Part shown: in pieces, positions 13,801 to 23,690 of the stretch | Numbering within the stretch: position 1 is the first letter of the stretch | How the letters are laid out: every line of letters begins with the position of its first letter | NCBI RefSeq assembly: GCF_041296385.1 | Contig: NC_091015.1 | Span: 60,160,345-60,224,344 of the forward strand | Direction of reading: 5' to 3' | From: Aphelocoma coerulescens | Taxonomy: Eukaryota > Chordata > Aves > Passeriformes > Corvidae | Length of the DNA stretch: 64,000 bases | Position numbers and translations under genes: made by a program | The notes under the pieces: generated by a model | The model's database searches: none | The model's input: the letters and a program-made list of their open reading frames with translations, nothing else | Told to the model about the DNA's origin: nothing

Positions 13801-14114
13801 TACAACTTACCCCAGCTAATTGCTTCTTAATTGCTACTTCCTTTCAGGGTGGTATATCACTGGTACTCCTGAAAGCTTTTTTACTTTTTAACACAAATTT
13901 TTTTTGTAACATGAAGCCAAATACAGGATTGTTTACAGAGGCAAAGGTATTCCAGGTCATTTACTCAGAGGAATGATATAACATTTAGATACATACTATC
14001 CTCTTAAAAATTCATCCTCTGTGCTTATTCTTGTTTTGCCATCCCTGGATAATGAAAGGCTGATTGATGTTATTGTGGGATTTCTCTCCACCATTTTCCA
14101 ACAGTCTTGGGATT
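7861..14114. other. Gene-free unique sequence
   Basis: No supported gene. Simple sequence (TTTTG)4 lies at 13201-13221. A possible very old LINE remnant around 11.17-11.47 kb is described under findings. Open frames are short and unrecognised. Confidence 0.5.
13201..13221. repeat. (TTTTG)4 simple repeat
   Basis: Four TTTTG units at the end of a longer T/G-rich stretch that starts near 13172. Confidence 0.85.
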
Positions 14115-15532
14115 CCTTGAGTTTCCAGTTAACTGGAAGCTGAAAAATCTTGTCCCAGTTTTCAAAAAGGGTAAGAAAGAAGACCCTGCTAATTACAGGC
14201 CTGTAAGTCTCACTTCAGTGCCTGGTAAAATTTATAGAGAAAGTTGTTCTGGAAGTTACAAGAAGTTATGAAAAACACCTAAGAGGCAACGCAGCCATAG
14301 GTCATTGCCAGCTCAAGGTCATGTCTTGCTTAACCAACTTAATTTCGTTTTATGATGAGGACACCCACCTAGCTGACCAAGGAAAGCCAGTAGATGTGGG
14401 GGTTTGGGATTTTAGAAAGGTTTGGATAGTGTCTCCCATTGTACACTTTTGGGCAAAATGTCCCATGTACTAGTCCACAGACAAGTGCATAATACATTGG
14501 GTGAACAATTGGCTGTCAGGTTGTGCTCAGAGGATTATAGTAAATGGGGTTACATCAGGCTGGCTGCCAGTGGGCTTCCCCAGGGCTCAATTTTAGGGAC
14601 AGCACTCTTTAATGTTTTTACAAATCATCTGGATGCAGGAGTTGAGTGTACAAAAAGTAAGTTTGCTGATGATACTGAACTAGGAGGAGCTGTGCACTTC
14701 TCAAAGGCAGGGAGGCCTTAAAGAGACCTGGATAGACTCAAGCATTGGGCAATCACCAACAATATGAAATTTAAGAGCAAGTGCCAGATTCTATACCTTG
14801 GGTGGGATAATCAGGGTTGTATATACAAACTGGGTGACAACAGGCTGAAAAGCTGCCTCACAGAAAGGGACCTGGGGATCCTGGTCAATGGCAAATTGGA
14901 CATGAGTCAGCAGTGCCCTGGCAGCCAGGAGGGCCAAGCGTGTCCTAGGGGGCATCAGGCACAGCATCAGCAGCCGGGCAAGGGAGGGGATTGTCCTGCT
15001 CTGCTCTGCTCTGCACTGGGGTAGCCTCACCTCAGGTGCTGGGGGCAGTTTTGGGTGCCACAATATAAGGAGAACATCAATCATTAAAGTGTGTCCAGAC
15101 AAGAACAGCCAAGATGATGAAAGGTCTTGAGGGCAAGACTTAGGAGAAGCATCTGAGGTCACTTGGCTTGATAAGCTTGGACAAGTGAAAACTGAGGCAT
15201 GATCCCATCATAGTCTACAATTTCCTCAAGCGGCAGATAAGGAGATGCTGATCTCCTCTGTTGGGTGGTTGACCATAAGACATGAGGGGATGGAATGCAG
15301 TTGCATCAGGGGAAGTTCAGATTGGACATTAGATAAAGGTTCTTCACTGAGAGGGTCACTAGTCACTGGAACAGGCTCCCCAGGGAAGTGGTCATGGCAC
15401 TAAGCCTGTCAGAGTTCAAAGAGTGTCTGGATGACGTTCTTAGCCATATGATTTAGTGTTAGTTGGTCTTGTAAGGAGCAGAAAATTGGACTTTATGATT
15501 CCTTTCAAGTGGAGATATTCTGTGAGTCTATG
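14115..15532 (+). mobile_element. CR1 LINE, 5'-truncated, ORF2 broken
   Basis: Translated in pieces, this gives the CR1-family reverse transcriptase. Near 14150-14225 one frame reads [20 protein letters not shown], the conserved segment before the fingers/palm. At about 14560-14700 a frame contains GLPQGSILG and later FADDTELGG, the catalytic FADD motif of LINE reverse transcriptases. At about 14764-14920 the C-terminal domain follows (LGILVNGKLDMSQQC). The 3' part (about 15100-15532) is CR1 3' untranslated sequence ending in ATTCTGTGAGTCTATGAT, a diverged CR1 terminal repeat. Frameshifts and stops separate the pieces, so it cannot make a full protein. The N-terminal endonuclease is absent, as expected from 5' truncation at insertion. 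It is non-autonomous and probably old. Confidence 0.95.
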
Positions 15533-17556
15533 ATCTGTGCAAATCTCTGAATCATTACTTGCTGATGAAATAAAATTATGACGTTATGTGTAAACTTGAA
15601 CAAGAGAACATTTTTTTCTGTTGTTTTAAACATCTTATATTGAGTTACCAACACAGTCTTTTTTTTTTCTATGCTCTACTGAGTTTACAATTTTAAAGTG
15701 TCTCTGCATGTTTGAAAATTAATTCAAAATGAGGGAATAACTGGAACAAGGCTAGTGGGACCACAGTTATGTCCTTCTGTTGCAAGTTTGCAACACTAAT
15801 TGATGTAGTTAGTTTTTCTTTTTCCATGGGCCCTATGTCTGCCTGAGTGCCTGTTTTTCTCATGTCCCAGGCCCAGTATTACATGAAATAAAACTTTTAT
15901 TTAAAGAAACGGAAGTTTCTAACAGTTATGTTCCGGGAAAGAAAAAAATTGAAAATATACCTGTGCACTTATTGGATAAACCAGATAAAAAAAAAAAGGT
16001 AACAAAGAAAATTATGCTTGACACTAGGGTATTTGATTGGGTTTGGGGTTTTTTGTGTGTGTGTGTGTGCACACAGAGGTTGAGATTCTGAGTGACTCAA
16101 CATTTCCAGTTAAGAAACTATGACTACTCTGAAGACACAGCTTCTGTCTTGCCTTATTGCAACATATACTTTAAATCATTTTTCCCAGTTTTGTTTTCAG
16201 TTCTCTTGTTTCTGATAATTGCAAATGATTCAGCTTTATCCTTCTGAATTCAGACTATTTTCAATCTTACACAGCGCTCTCATTTTTTTGATTGTTCTTC
16301 CAATCAACAAAGTTGTTTGGCAAAAAATATCTTCACTTGCCTTTATGAGACAAAATGATGGAACATTTCTGTACCTTGATTCAGTCACCTCAAACGTTAA
16401 GAAGAGCAAAGTTATTTCTGTCATTGGCTTTTTATTTTTCCTCGAAAAACCCAAGAGATTGACTGTATCTTGACTGTTCTTTTTGCTGTATAATAATATT
16501 ATTTTCACCTATCCAGATTGATTTTGATATAAATACTCATTTATAAGAAAGAGTGAAGGAAATAGTAAAATGTACTTAGTACATTACAGAGGGGTTCTTT
16601 TATTATGACTTTTTAGAGCAAAAAGGGTATTTCAACAGAGCTTTACAACGTATTTGTTCAAAATATCCTTACTGGATTCATAGTAAGTTCAGGCAAGCTT
16701 TTATATAGTTAAAAATTATTTGTCATTAGCATAAAGTTGAAATTTACATTTACATGAAGATATAATTTCATGCTTTAATTTCCTATTAAGAAATACCTAA
16801 AATTGGTTCAGTATTTTCATTTCAATTCAGATTCTGATTTTTCTGTTTGTTAATGAAAAGAAAAATTGTAACTATTTCTGATGTGTCACTGGTATGTAGT
16901 ACTTGAATTGAAATAAGCTTTGCATTAAATTTCCATAAAATAAAAAGAAGTCAGTCAAGGACCTAGACCTGCAAATATCATCAGAGTTTGAAGGATTAAA
17001 TCCCTATGTTGGCATGCTGTTTGAGCTCAAAATTTAATGGAAACTTTCAGAATTTAAAAATGTGCACAGTGAACTATATAACGTATATAATTAAAAGGGA
17101 GATACTTGTGAATGGCAGGACCCAAAGTTCTGTCACTGGCCTAATTTGTCATTTTTTAGAATAAAACCTGATGTTAATATGCTGACTGTATCTTTGACTT
17201 ATCCAGAATTCAGTTTAGTATCAGTAACTTGCCTTCACAAAGTCAAAGTAAGGCTTGGGATGGCTGACCAATTTGCCACGTGCAGTTTTCCCTCCAAGGG
17301 CATGCTACAAATGTGTCTTTTTTGCTAACTGTTCAGCTTTGGAGCATTTTATGGTTAACAAATGTATGTTCTCGTTTGCCTTACACTCAGGCTTGCAAAG
17401 GACAGCAATGCTATTTCAAGCCAGTTTGAACATTATGCAGCCAAGACTGGGAAAGGCAACCATACCAGACCCAGCAATCCTCAACTGATACTGAGAGACT
17501 GCATTGTCTAAATTCAGTGATGTCTGCTTTCCTAACCATTCTCCTACCTCTTCTTA
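15533..17556. other. Gene-free unique sequence
   Basis: No supported gene or transposable element. It contains a (TG)8 microsatellite at 16054-16069. The frames on both strands near 16.2-16.5 kb are short and unrecognised. Confidence 0.55.
16054..16069. repeat. (TG)8 microsatellite
   Basis: Eight TG units followed by CACACA, directly visible. Confidence 0.9.
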
Positions 17557-17561
17557 ATGTT

Positions 17562-18109
17562 TGTTGTGCTGTAACCCCACCATGCAGCTGCTCGCTTGCT
17601 CTCCCCCTCCACCCTGATGGCAGGGAGAGGTGAATCAGAAAAAAAAGTTAAAAACTAGTGGGTTGAGATACAAACAGTTTCATAATTGGAAAAATTAAAA
17701 TATAATAATAATTATTACTGTAATGAAAAAGAGAGAGAGAGAAGAAAAACCCCAAGAAAATCAAGTGATGCACAATGCAATTACTAGCCACCCACTGACT
17801 GATGTCCAGCCTGTCCCTTAGCAGAGATTGATGGCTCCTGGCCAGTTTCCACCCAGTTTATATTCTGAATGTGATGTTCTGGGGTGTGGAATGTACCTTT
17901 GGCCAGTTTTGGTCAGCTGTCCTGGCCATGCTCCCCCCAGGTTGTTGTGCACCTGCTTCCTGGCAGAACATGGGAAACTGAAAACTCCTTGACTTAACTC
18001 AGCAACAACTAAACCATCAGTGTGTTATTATTCTTGTACTAAATCCAAACCACAGAACTACACCAGCTACTGGGAAAAAAATAACTCTATCCTACCTAAA
18101 TCTAAGACA
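17562..18109 (-). mobile_element. ERVL-type solo LTR
   Basis: In minus-strand sense the element runs from TGTCTTAG (18109) to a right end reading GGGGTTACAGCACAACA (17562), so it has TG...CA ends. Five-base flanks ATGTT (17557-17561) and ATGTC (18110-18114) match at four of five positions, consistent with an aged 5-bp target duplication typical of ERVL. The late part, with TATCTCAACCCACTAG followed by pyrimidine-rich sequence and GGTGGAGGGGGAGAGC, is the recognisable U5 style of common bird ERVL LTRs, shared in outline with the 3' part of the LTR at 59662-60222. No internal retroviral sequence flanks it. The boundary at 17562 could alternatively be 17567. Confidence 0.85.
17731..17743. repeat. 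Short (GA)n run
   Basis: About six GA units inside the minus-strand LTR, next to AT-rich sequence. Confidence 0.75.
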
Positions 18110-18114
18110 ATGTC

Positions 18115-21087
18115 AAGTTTTTGGTGAGCCTCATCTGGCACAGTTTGGTCTTGGCGTAGGGCACAGAAAAGAGGCAGGTTTCAGATTCACAAAGATTTTA
18201 CTAGAATTTACATGTCTGTTACATGTTACATGTTACAGTTTGAAAATGACATAACGTTGAGTAACACAAAAATACTGTAACAAACACTGCAGTAGTATCA
18301 ACAACAGATATTTCTGAAGTGTTCAGTAACCTGTACATGCAGATCTCTGACACCACCATTAACACTGATGTCAACACCAGTGCTTAATTGCAGACTACTA
18401 AAGGTTTTCTACCACTTCTGTCCAAAGTCTTCTCCAAAAACCCTCAGCCTCACACTACTTAATCTTTCTCTTTACTGGCATATTATTCTTCCCATCATTC
18501 TCTTCCCCTTGCCTTTACTTAAAAAAAAAAAAAAAACAAACAACAACAACAACAACAACAACAAAAAAAAACAAACCACGAAACAACCCACTATGTATGA
18601 GGAATGTATAATTTCTTGACATTTACATATTTTCTCTTCCAAGCTGGATTAAAAGGGAAGCAGGCTCTTACTGATTTTATTGAGTATTTTCTTCTTTTTT
18701 TTTAATGGTGAACTGAAGTAATGTGATATTTATTGCCATTACTCTATTCATTCAACTTATGTTGACTTCTTAATTGTTTTTGAAAATTTGTTTTATTGCT
18801 CAGGGATATGCCATCTAAAACAGGAGCAGGTGACAAGTATCTTTTGATGCAGTATGTTGAAATGTACTGTTAGTTTATGTAGATTTCTTCTTGTTCAATT
18901 ATAGGAATAAAACTAAATTATGTTTACCTTACTTGCAGAGTTGGAGATTACTAAACAAGACTGAGTTTTCAGTGTTCTAAAGATAGCTTTCAGATAGCTT
19001 AAGCTTTTATTTAACTTAATTTGAATTTTATTTCTGTCTTTCTGAAAACTCATCATATCATATTTATAGTCACTTTTCTATTGAGAACACCAGTCTAGGT
19101 CAATCTCATAATATTATATTAAAGCATGATGTCAAGTAGCTGAGTTTCTTTTAAGAAGGCTTTGTTATCTTTGAAAAAGGCACAGAACACAGAGTTCATG
19201 GAACTATAAAGAATCAAGCTGGACATAATCAATGCAAAATGTAAAAATACATATTCAAATGCAAAGTGTATTTCTAACAGGCAAGTCCTTTAGGACAACT
19301 GAAATGGAATGCTTTCATATCTTAAATATACTTTTATTATGACTTAATCAGAGCAATTTGATCTCATAGTTACTGAAGCAGAGCTCTTTGCAAAACTGCA
19401 ACTACTATTCAATTATTTTTTGTCCCTCTGCATGACATTTTTTCCATTTTCATCAAGATTTTGACACAGGTCACTTAAAATCAATTGCAGAAAAAGTTTT
19501 TGAGAGACATGTTACAGACGTTCATAAGCTCATTTCCAACCTTTCCATTATTTTTCTATATTTTAGATTGGTTTAAAGTCAAATGTGTTTATGTATTTTA
19601 TTGAGTCAAGAGCTCAGTGAGAGTTGCTTGGGAAATAGAAGGCACATTGAGAGCAAAGAATTATTCATTGTGATACTTTTAGTGAATGTAGCTAGGAATA
19701 TTAATACTGGTGTTTTTTTGTTGGTTTTTTGGGTTTTTTTTAAAGGAGGAAAATTAAAGGACCGAACAGTTTACTGAATGGCAAATTAAGGCGTCATAGC
19801 AAATGCTGGATATGTACCCCCAGAGCTGTGGCCACACCCATAGAAATAGTATGTAGCAAAACCAAAACCGTATTTCACTTCCAAGGTATTCCAAATTTCA
19901 ATACGGAGTTAATTATTACAGTTTATCTATAAAGACTTTATAAATGTATGCTTGTTATTGACTACTCATAACACAATACTGTCTGCAATCACAAACCAGG
20001 AATACAGTTTCCCTGCACGTGCTACCAAAAACAAACAAAAAGACAGCTAATGCCACAAACAACTCACTATTTTAATAAAAATGCTGAGGTTGCTGGCAGC
20101 TCCTGAGCTACGACTTCACCAGTACTCTGCTCTAGGAAAATGGAAAACAATTACTTGCCCCCGATACATTTTAAATATATTTTTTTCAGATCTTGATATT
20201 AGTCTGAAACTGCAGAAAACCCTAGTGCCTAATATGTTTCCAATAAGTGAGTAGTTTATGACAACCAAAGGCAGCTTTTGAAGATAAGGAAGAGAAAATA
20301 TGCTTACAGAACCAGTGCACGTCACAGTCTCTTGAAAATGAAGTGCACTACGGCAGACATAAAAGAGCATGCTGTAGTAAGACAAGCTGTAATGAGTTCA
20401 GTGTGTTAGTATGCAAGTTATGAAAGATTTTTCTTCTTTAACACAACATTTTTCATTATCATTAGTCCTTGAGGTACATGCCAACCTTTCGTTGGTGAAT
20501 ATAAATGATGGAAAGCCTCTAGGAAAGAAGGAATCACAACTTTTTCCTTCTCGTTTTGAATTGTTGTACTACACAGTTTTGCACACATATCAAAGGCAGA
20601 GATATAAAGATTCCTGATATCACAGGCTGCAATCCTTAAGAATTTTTGACTGAAAATGAAAGTAATGCAAAATCAAATTTATTTCCATATTATTTCCACA
20701 GAGCTGCAGTAAAATCTTCATAAATAGATAGATTTAAGAAAGAAACATCTATGTAAATAAAGACTGTGGTTTAAGGGTTAGTTCAAAGAAAAGTACTCTT
20801 TGCAGATCTTATAAATGAAAAGGAAAATCAGAAAAACAGGGTTCTTTTTTTCTCAGAAGCAGACATTTCAGTTAATATATTCAACTAAAAATAATGTTAG
20901 TGACAGAAAAGAAGAAATGTGATGGAGCATTTCTAAATCACCAGAGGCTCTGTGCTGTTTGTCAATACTGTTCTGCCATTTTTGAAAAAGCGGCTCATAA
21001 GGGTAAAACTATGGCCTTAGAAGCTTCACTGTGTCCAAGCATGGACCAAGCAGCCAAGAAGACAACTCCATTTACAAATATGCAGCT
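18115..21087. other. Gene-free unique sequence
   Basis: No supported gene. It contains an A-run with (CAA)8 at 18521-18564. The last 230 bases end in a sequence resembling a splice donor and are discussed under findings as a weak exon candidate. Confidence 0.5.
18521..18572. repeat. A16 plus (CAA)8 simple repeat
   Basis: Sixteen A residues, one CAAA, then eight CAA units (18541-18564) and a further A-run. The look is that of an A-rich retroposon tail that expanded, but no element body is recognisable upstream. Confidence 0.9.
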
Positions 21088-21353
21088 GGTGAGTATTTCA
21101 GCTGGTGGTGGGGTCCGTGGCTCTGACCCAGGAAGAGGTGACTGGTCCGGAGAGATGGTCCCGAAAGGGATCGCCTTCCCGAGGCCCAGTGTCTTCCTCT
21201 CAGCTGCTGGCAAAGGAGGGCCCTTGCAGAGGCTATCAGCTCTTTAGTGATTCAGCTTGTGATTCCAGCTCAGCTCTGCAGGGCATCCTCCAGGCCAAAC
21301 CAGACCAGAGAGAGACGAGAAGGCCCGTGTGGCTGGTTCCGCACAGAGGTGGC

Positions 21354-21435
21354 TTTATTGTTTTGATACCTCCGGCGAAGGGGAAAGCCAGGGACGAGCT
21401 CTCCCCCCCACAGAGCCAGGGGACTTCCTTTTATA
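21354..21435 (-). promoter_or_regulatory. TATA box and polyadenylation signal of LTR
   Basis: Minus-strand CTATAAAAGG near 21428-21435 and AATAAA at 21354-21359 define a compact U3/R junction and R region. The order and spacing are those of a retroviral LTR promoter. Confidence 0.7.
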
Positions 21436-21457
21436 GGGATACAGGGGATCAGTGGGG

Positions 21458-21515
21458 GACCAATGGGTTACAGAGGGTCTGGGACAGACCAATGGGTTAC
21501 AGAAAGATCTGCATA
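21458..21515. repeat. 29-bp tandem duplication with CCAAT boxes
   Basis: The motif GACCAATGGGTTACAGA recurs with a 29-bp period (21458 and 21487). On the LTR's own minus strand each copy carries ATTGGTC, a CCAAT-type box upstream of the TATA box. The duplication may have doubled an upstream promoter element. Confidence 0.85.
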
Positions 21516-21663
21516 GTGTCTCTCAAAGGATTGTGGGTCCACTTTTCCTCGCCATGACCAAGAAGTGGCTGCCTTTTCAGGGAGTCCTGCTGGGCGATTG
21601 CAAAATCTCTTGTCTCAGCAGAGATCCCTCCAGGGCAAGGGCTGGGCATATCCCACAGGTGAG

Positions 21664-22989
21664 GAAGGATGGTTTTGTGCCAAATAAACCCTTCCTTTAA
21701 GAAAGTCATGACGATATCCTCAAGCTTCCTAATTTGGAATTTTCCTTACAAATACTGGAAAGATATTTCTTTTGGGAATCTTTTTTTTTTTTTTCTATAA
21801 GCTTCAATTTATGTTAGAAGAAAGAACCAGTAACACAACATCAACCTCCCAAAATGAAAAGCAACTTTGAAAATCAGTAATATTACAGAAACAGGATATG
21901 GAAAAAATGTCCTTCATTTTATGTACAGTTATTCTGAAGGAGAAAAGTATAACATCTTGTGAGTGAATTATATATCATTTTTATTAATTATTTGTAAGAA
22001 ATCTTTAGTAGACATAAAAGGGTGGAAATATGTCTATTATTGTTTTTCTTTTATTTTGAGAGAAGGACAAAAATAAGCTAGCAACTTACTAAAAAATTCA
22101 CCACTATTTAGAAAAAATATCTTTAATCTTGAGGCTGTGGCATACTTAATGAAAAGGTCATTTAGGAAATTAGAATTAGCTGGAATCAGTTCTGAATCAA
22201 AACCAAATTTGACTGGTAGATAACATCATTGTAAGCAACATAAGCCATTAATTTTAACAATGGACTCACATGACAAATTCCATTAAATTCTCCTAGAGAA
22301 CTGGAATCTATTATACTTTATCTACACTAGGAATATCTTCCTACAATCTTTATGATTGTCTCGCTAATTCATATCTGTCCATGGTAATAGTAATATTTTT
22401 TTTAATAACAAATCTGCAAAATATGCTTTTTTTTTTGTCTTCAAATACCTGTCTAAAGCACTCAAAACAGCAAAGATTTTTTGTAAACTCTGTAAAGTTC
22501 TGTAGGCATAAACAGTCCCATTAAAGATAACAGGCTTGGTTAAAACTAATCCTACACTAGATTGAATCTATGACTCAATTTTCTGTAATGTGAAATACAC
22601 TCCCCAACCTAACCACCTCCAAGAAAATTATCAGATATGAGTTAACTCTTTTTGTCTGTATTTCTTTACGGGTTTTGTTCCTCCTAATTATCTTTCCAGA
22701 CCTTGTTCTGTTCCTAAATACCTAGTAAAGAAAAAAGTAAAGCAAACATTCAATCACCAAAATAGTTAGTTGCCACTTTCTTTCCCTTTTACTTGCATGC
22801 TAAATCTTCATATATTCCCTTGTCAGAATGCTAGCCCCAGAATGCTGACACCTTGGGTGCTACATGGAAAGTCAAAGAGGAATCATTATTTTCCTGGTTA
22901 CTAAATTTTTTTTTGTAATTTAAAACATCAGCTAATGTTTTCATTTAGATGCTGAAATCAGGATGTTTGAACACACACAAGGTCTTGAT
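21664..22989. other. Gene-free unique sequence
   Basis: AT-rich, with several T-runs. No supported gene, RNA gene or recognisable transposable element. Confidence 0.55.
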
Positions 22990-23690
22990 GTAGCGGTGCA
23001 GGTGGCTGCAGCTACTCTTTCTCCTGAAGAAAACTCAGACAACCAGCTGTGGTGGTGAGCAACCCAAGTTTAGCATGTAACTTACAGTCACGGTGAGAAC
23101 CCATGATTCCCTTGTTTTGTCTTTTGCATGTTTTCCCCTGATTGGTGAATATTTTGTCTATCTTGTTTTATGCATGAAGTTATGTATATTCATTTTCCTT
23201 CTTTAATATGTATTAGTTCCAGACAGTTCTTTGTTCCTCGACGCCCCATTGGATGCTTCCCTGAGTCCCTCCTATATGTTGTTCCCATTGGTTCCCTTCC
23301 TGTCAATCCCCCCTGCTTGTCTCTATCCCATTAGCTGAGATCCCTTTCCCCACCTATTCTGTACCCAGTATAAGATCCCTGGACCCTCCTACCAATTGAT
23401 CTCTTTGTCCCTGTCCTTTCACCAGACTAAACCTGCGTGGAACACATACGGAGAGTCCCCTCTCTTTACTTCTTTGCCTTCACCTGCATGCCTGCTGAAC
23501 AGCAACAGAAGGACACAGCCCCTTTTGGGTGAGGAGCTGTACCCCGTTTTCATTGTGTGTTGGGCACTGAGTGCCGCCTTCCAGAGGGGTTTCAGCATTG
23601 ACCTGCGGGCTTCTTTGTGTCGGCACATGAGGGGTAAAACCCCCTTCTGCCAGCTCCCAGTGGCTGAAAACCCATCCATCTTACTACAGA
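22990..23690 (+). mobile_element. Probable retroviral LTR
   Basis: Within otherwise AT-rich DNA this segment has retroviral promoter architecture. Two CCAAT-like boxes occur on the plus strand as ATTGG (CCCATTGGATGC near 23248 and CCCATTGGTTCC near 23286). A TATA-like GTATAAGATCC follows at about 23369. An ACTAAA-like polyadenylation signal lies at about 23427, followed by a GC-richer U5 with GAGGGGTAAAACCCCC. The composition change and the order of signals are what support the call. I could not find matched ends or a target duplication, so both limits are approximate, with TG near 22990 or 23048 and CA near 23688. The 115-codon frame inside it has no retroviral resemblance. An old unrelated promoter is the alternative. 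Confidence 0.6.

Larger units (their letters stand above)
21094..21657 (-). mobile_element. Retroviral LTR, probably class II (ERVK-like)
   Basis: Minus-strand sense begins TGTGGGATATGCCC at 21657. Going 5' to 3' it shows two CCAAT-type boxes (ATTGGTC) within a tandem repeat, a TATA-like CTATAAAAGG (about 21428-21435), and AATAAA (21354-21359) about 70 bases later. This is the usual U3-R order. A GC-rich U5 follows. The base run GGTGAG occurs immediately after the right end (21658-21663) and at 21088-21093 on the left, which would be a perfect 6-bp target duplication typical of class II elements. However, the left end would then start TATTTC instead of TG, so the left boundary (21094 or 21109) is uncertain. 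No internal region is attached; it is probably a solo LTR. The open frames here are LTR shadows. Confidence 0.75.

Noticed and set aside
16219..16508. Mutually antisense 84- and 90-codon frames
   Set aside because: These are chance frames in AT-rich DNA, with no motif or splice context.
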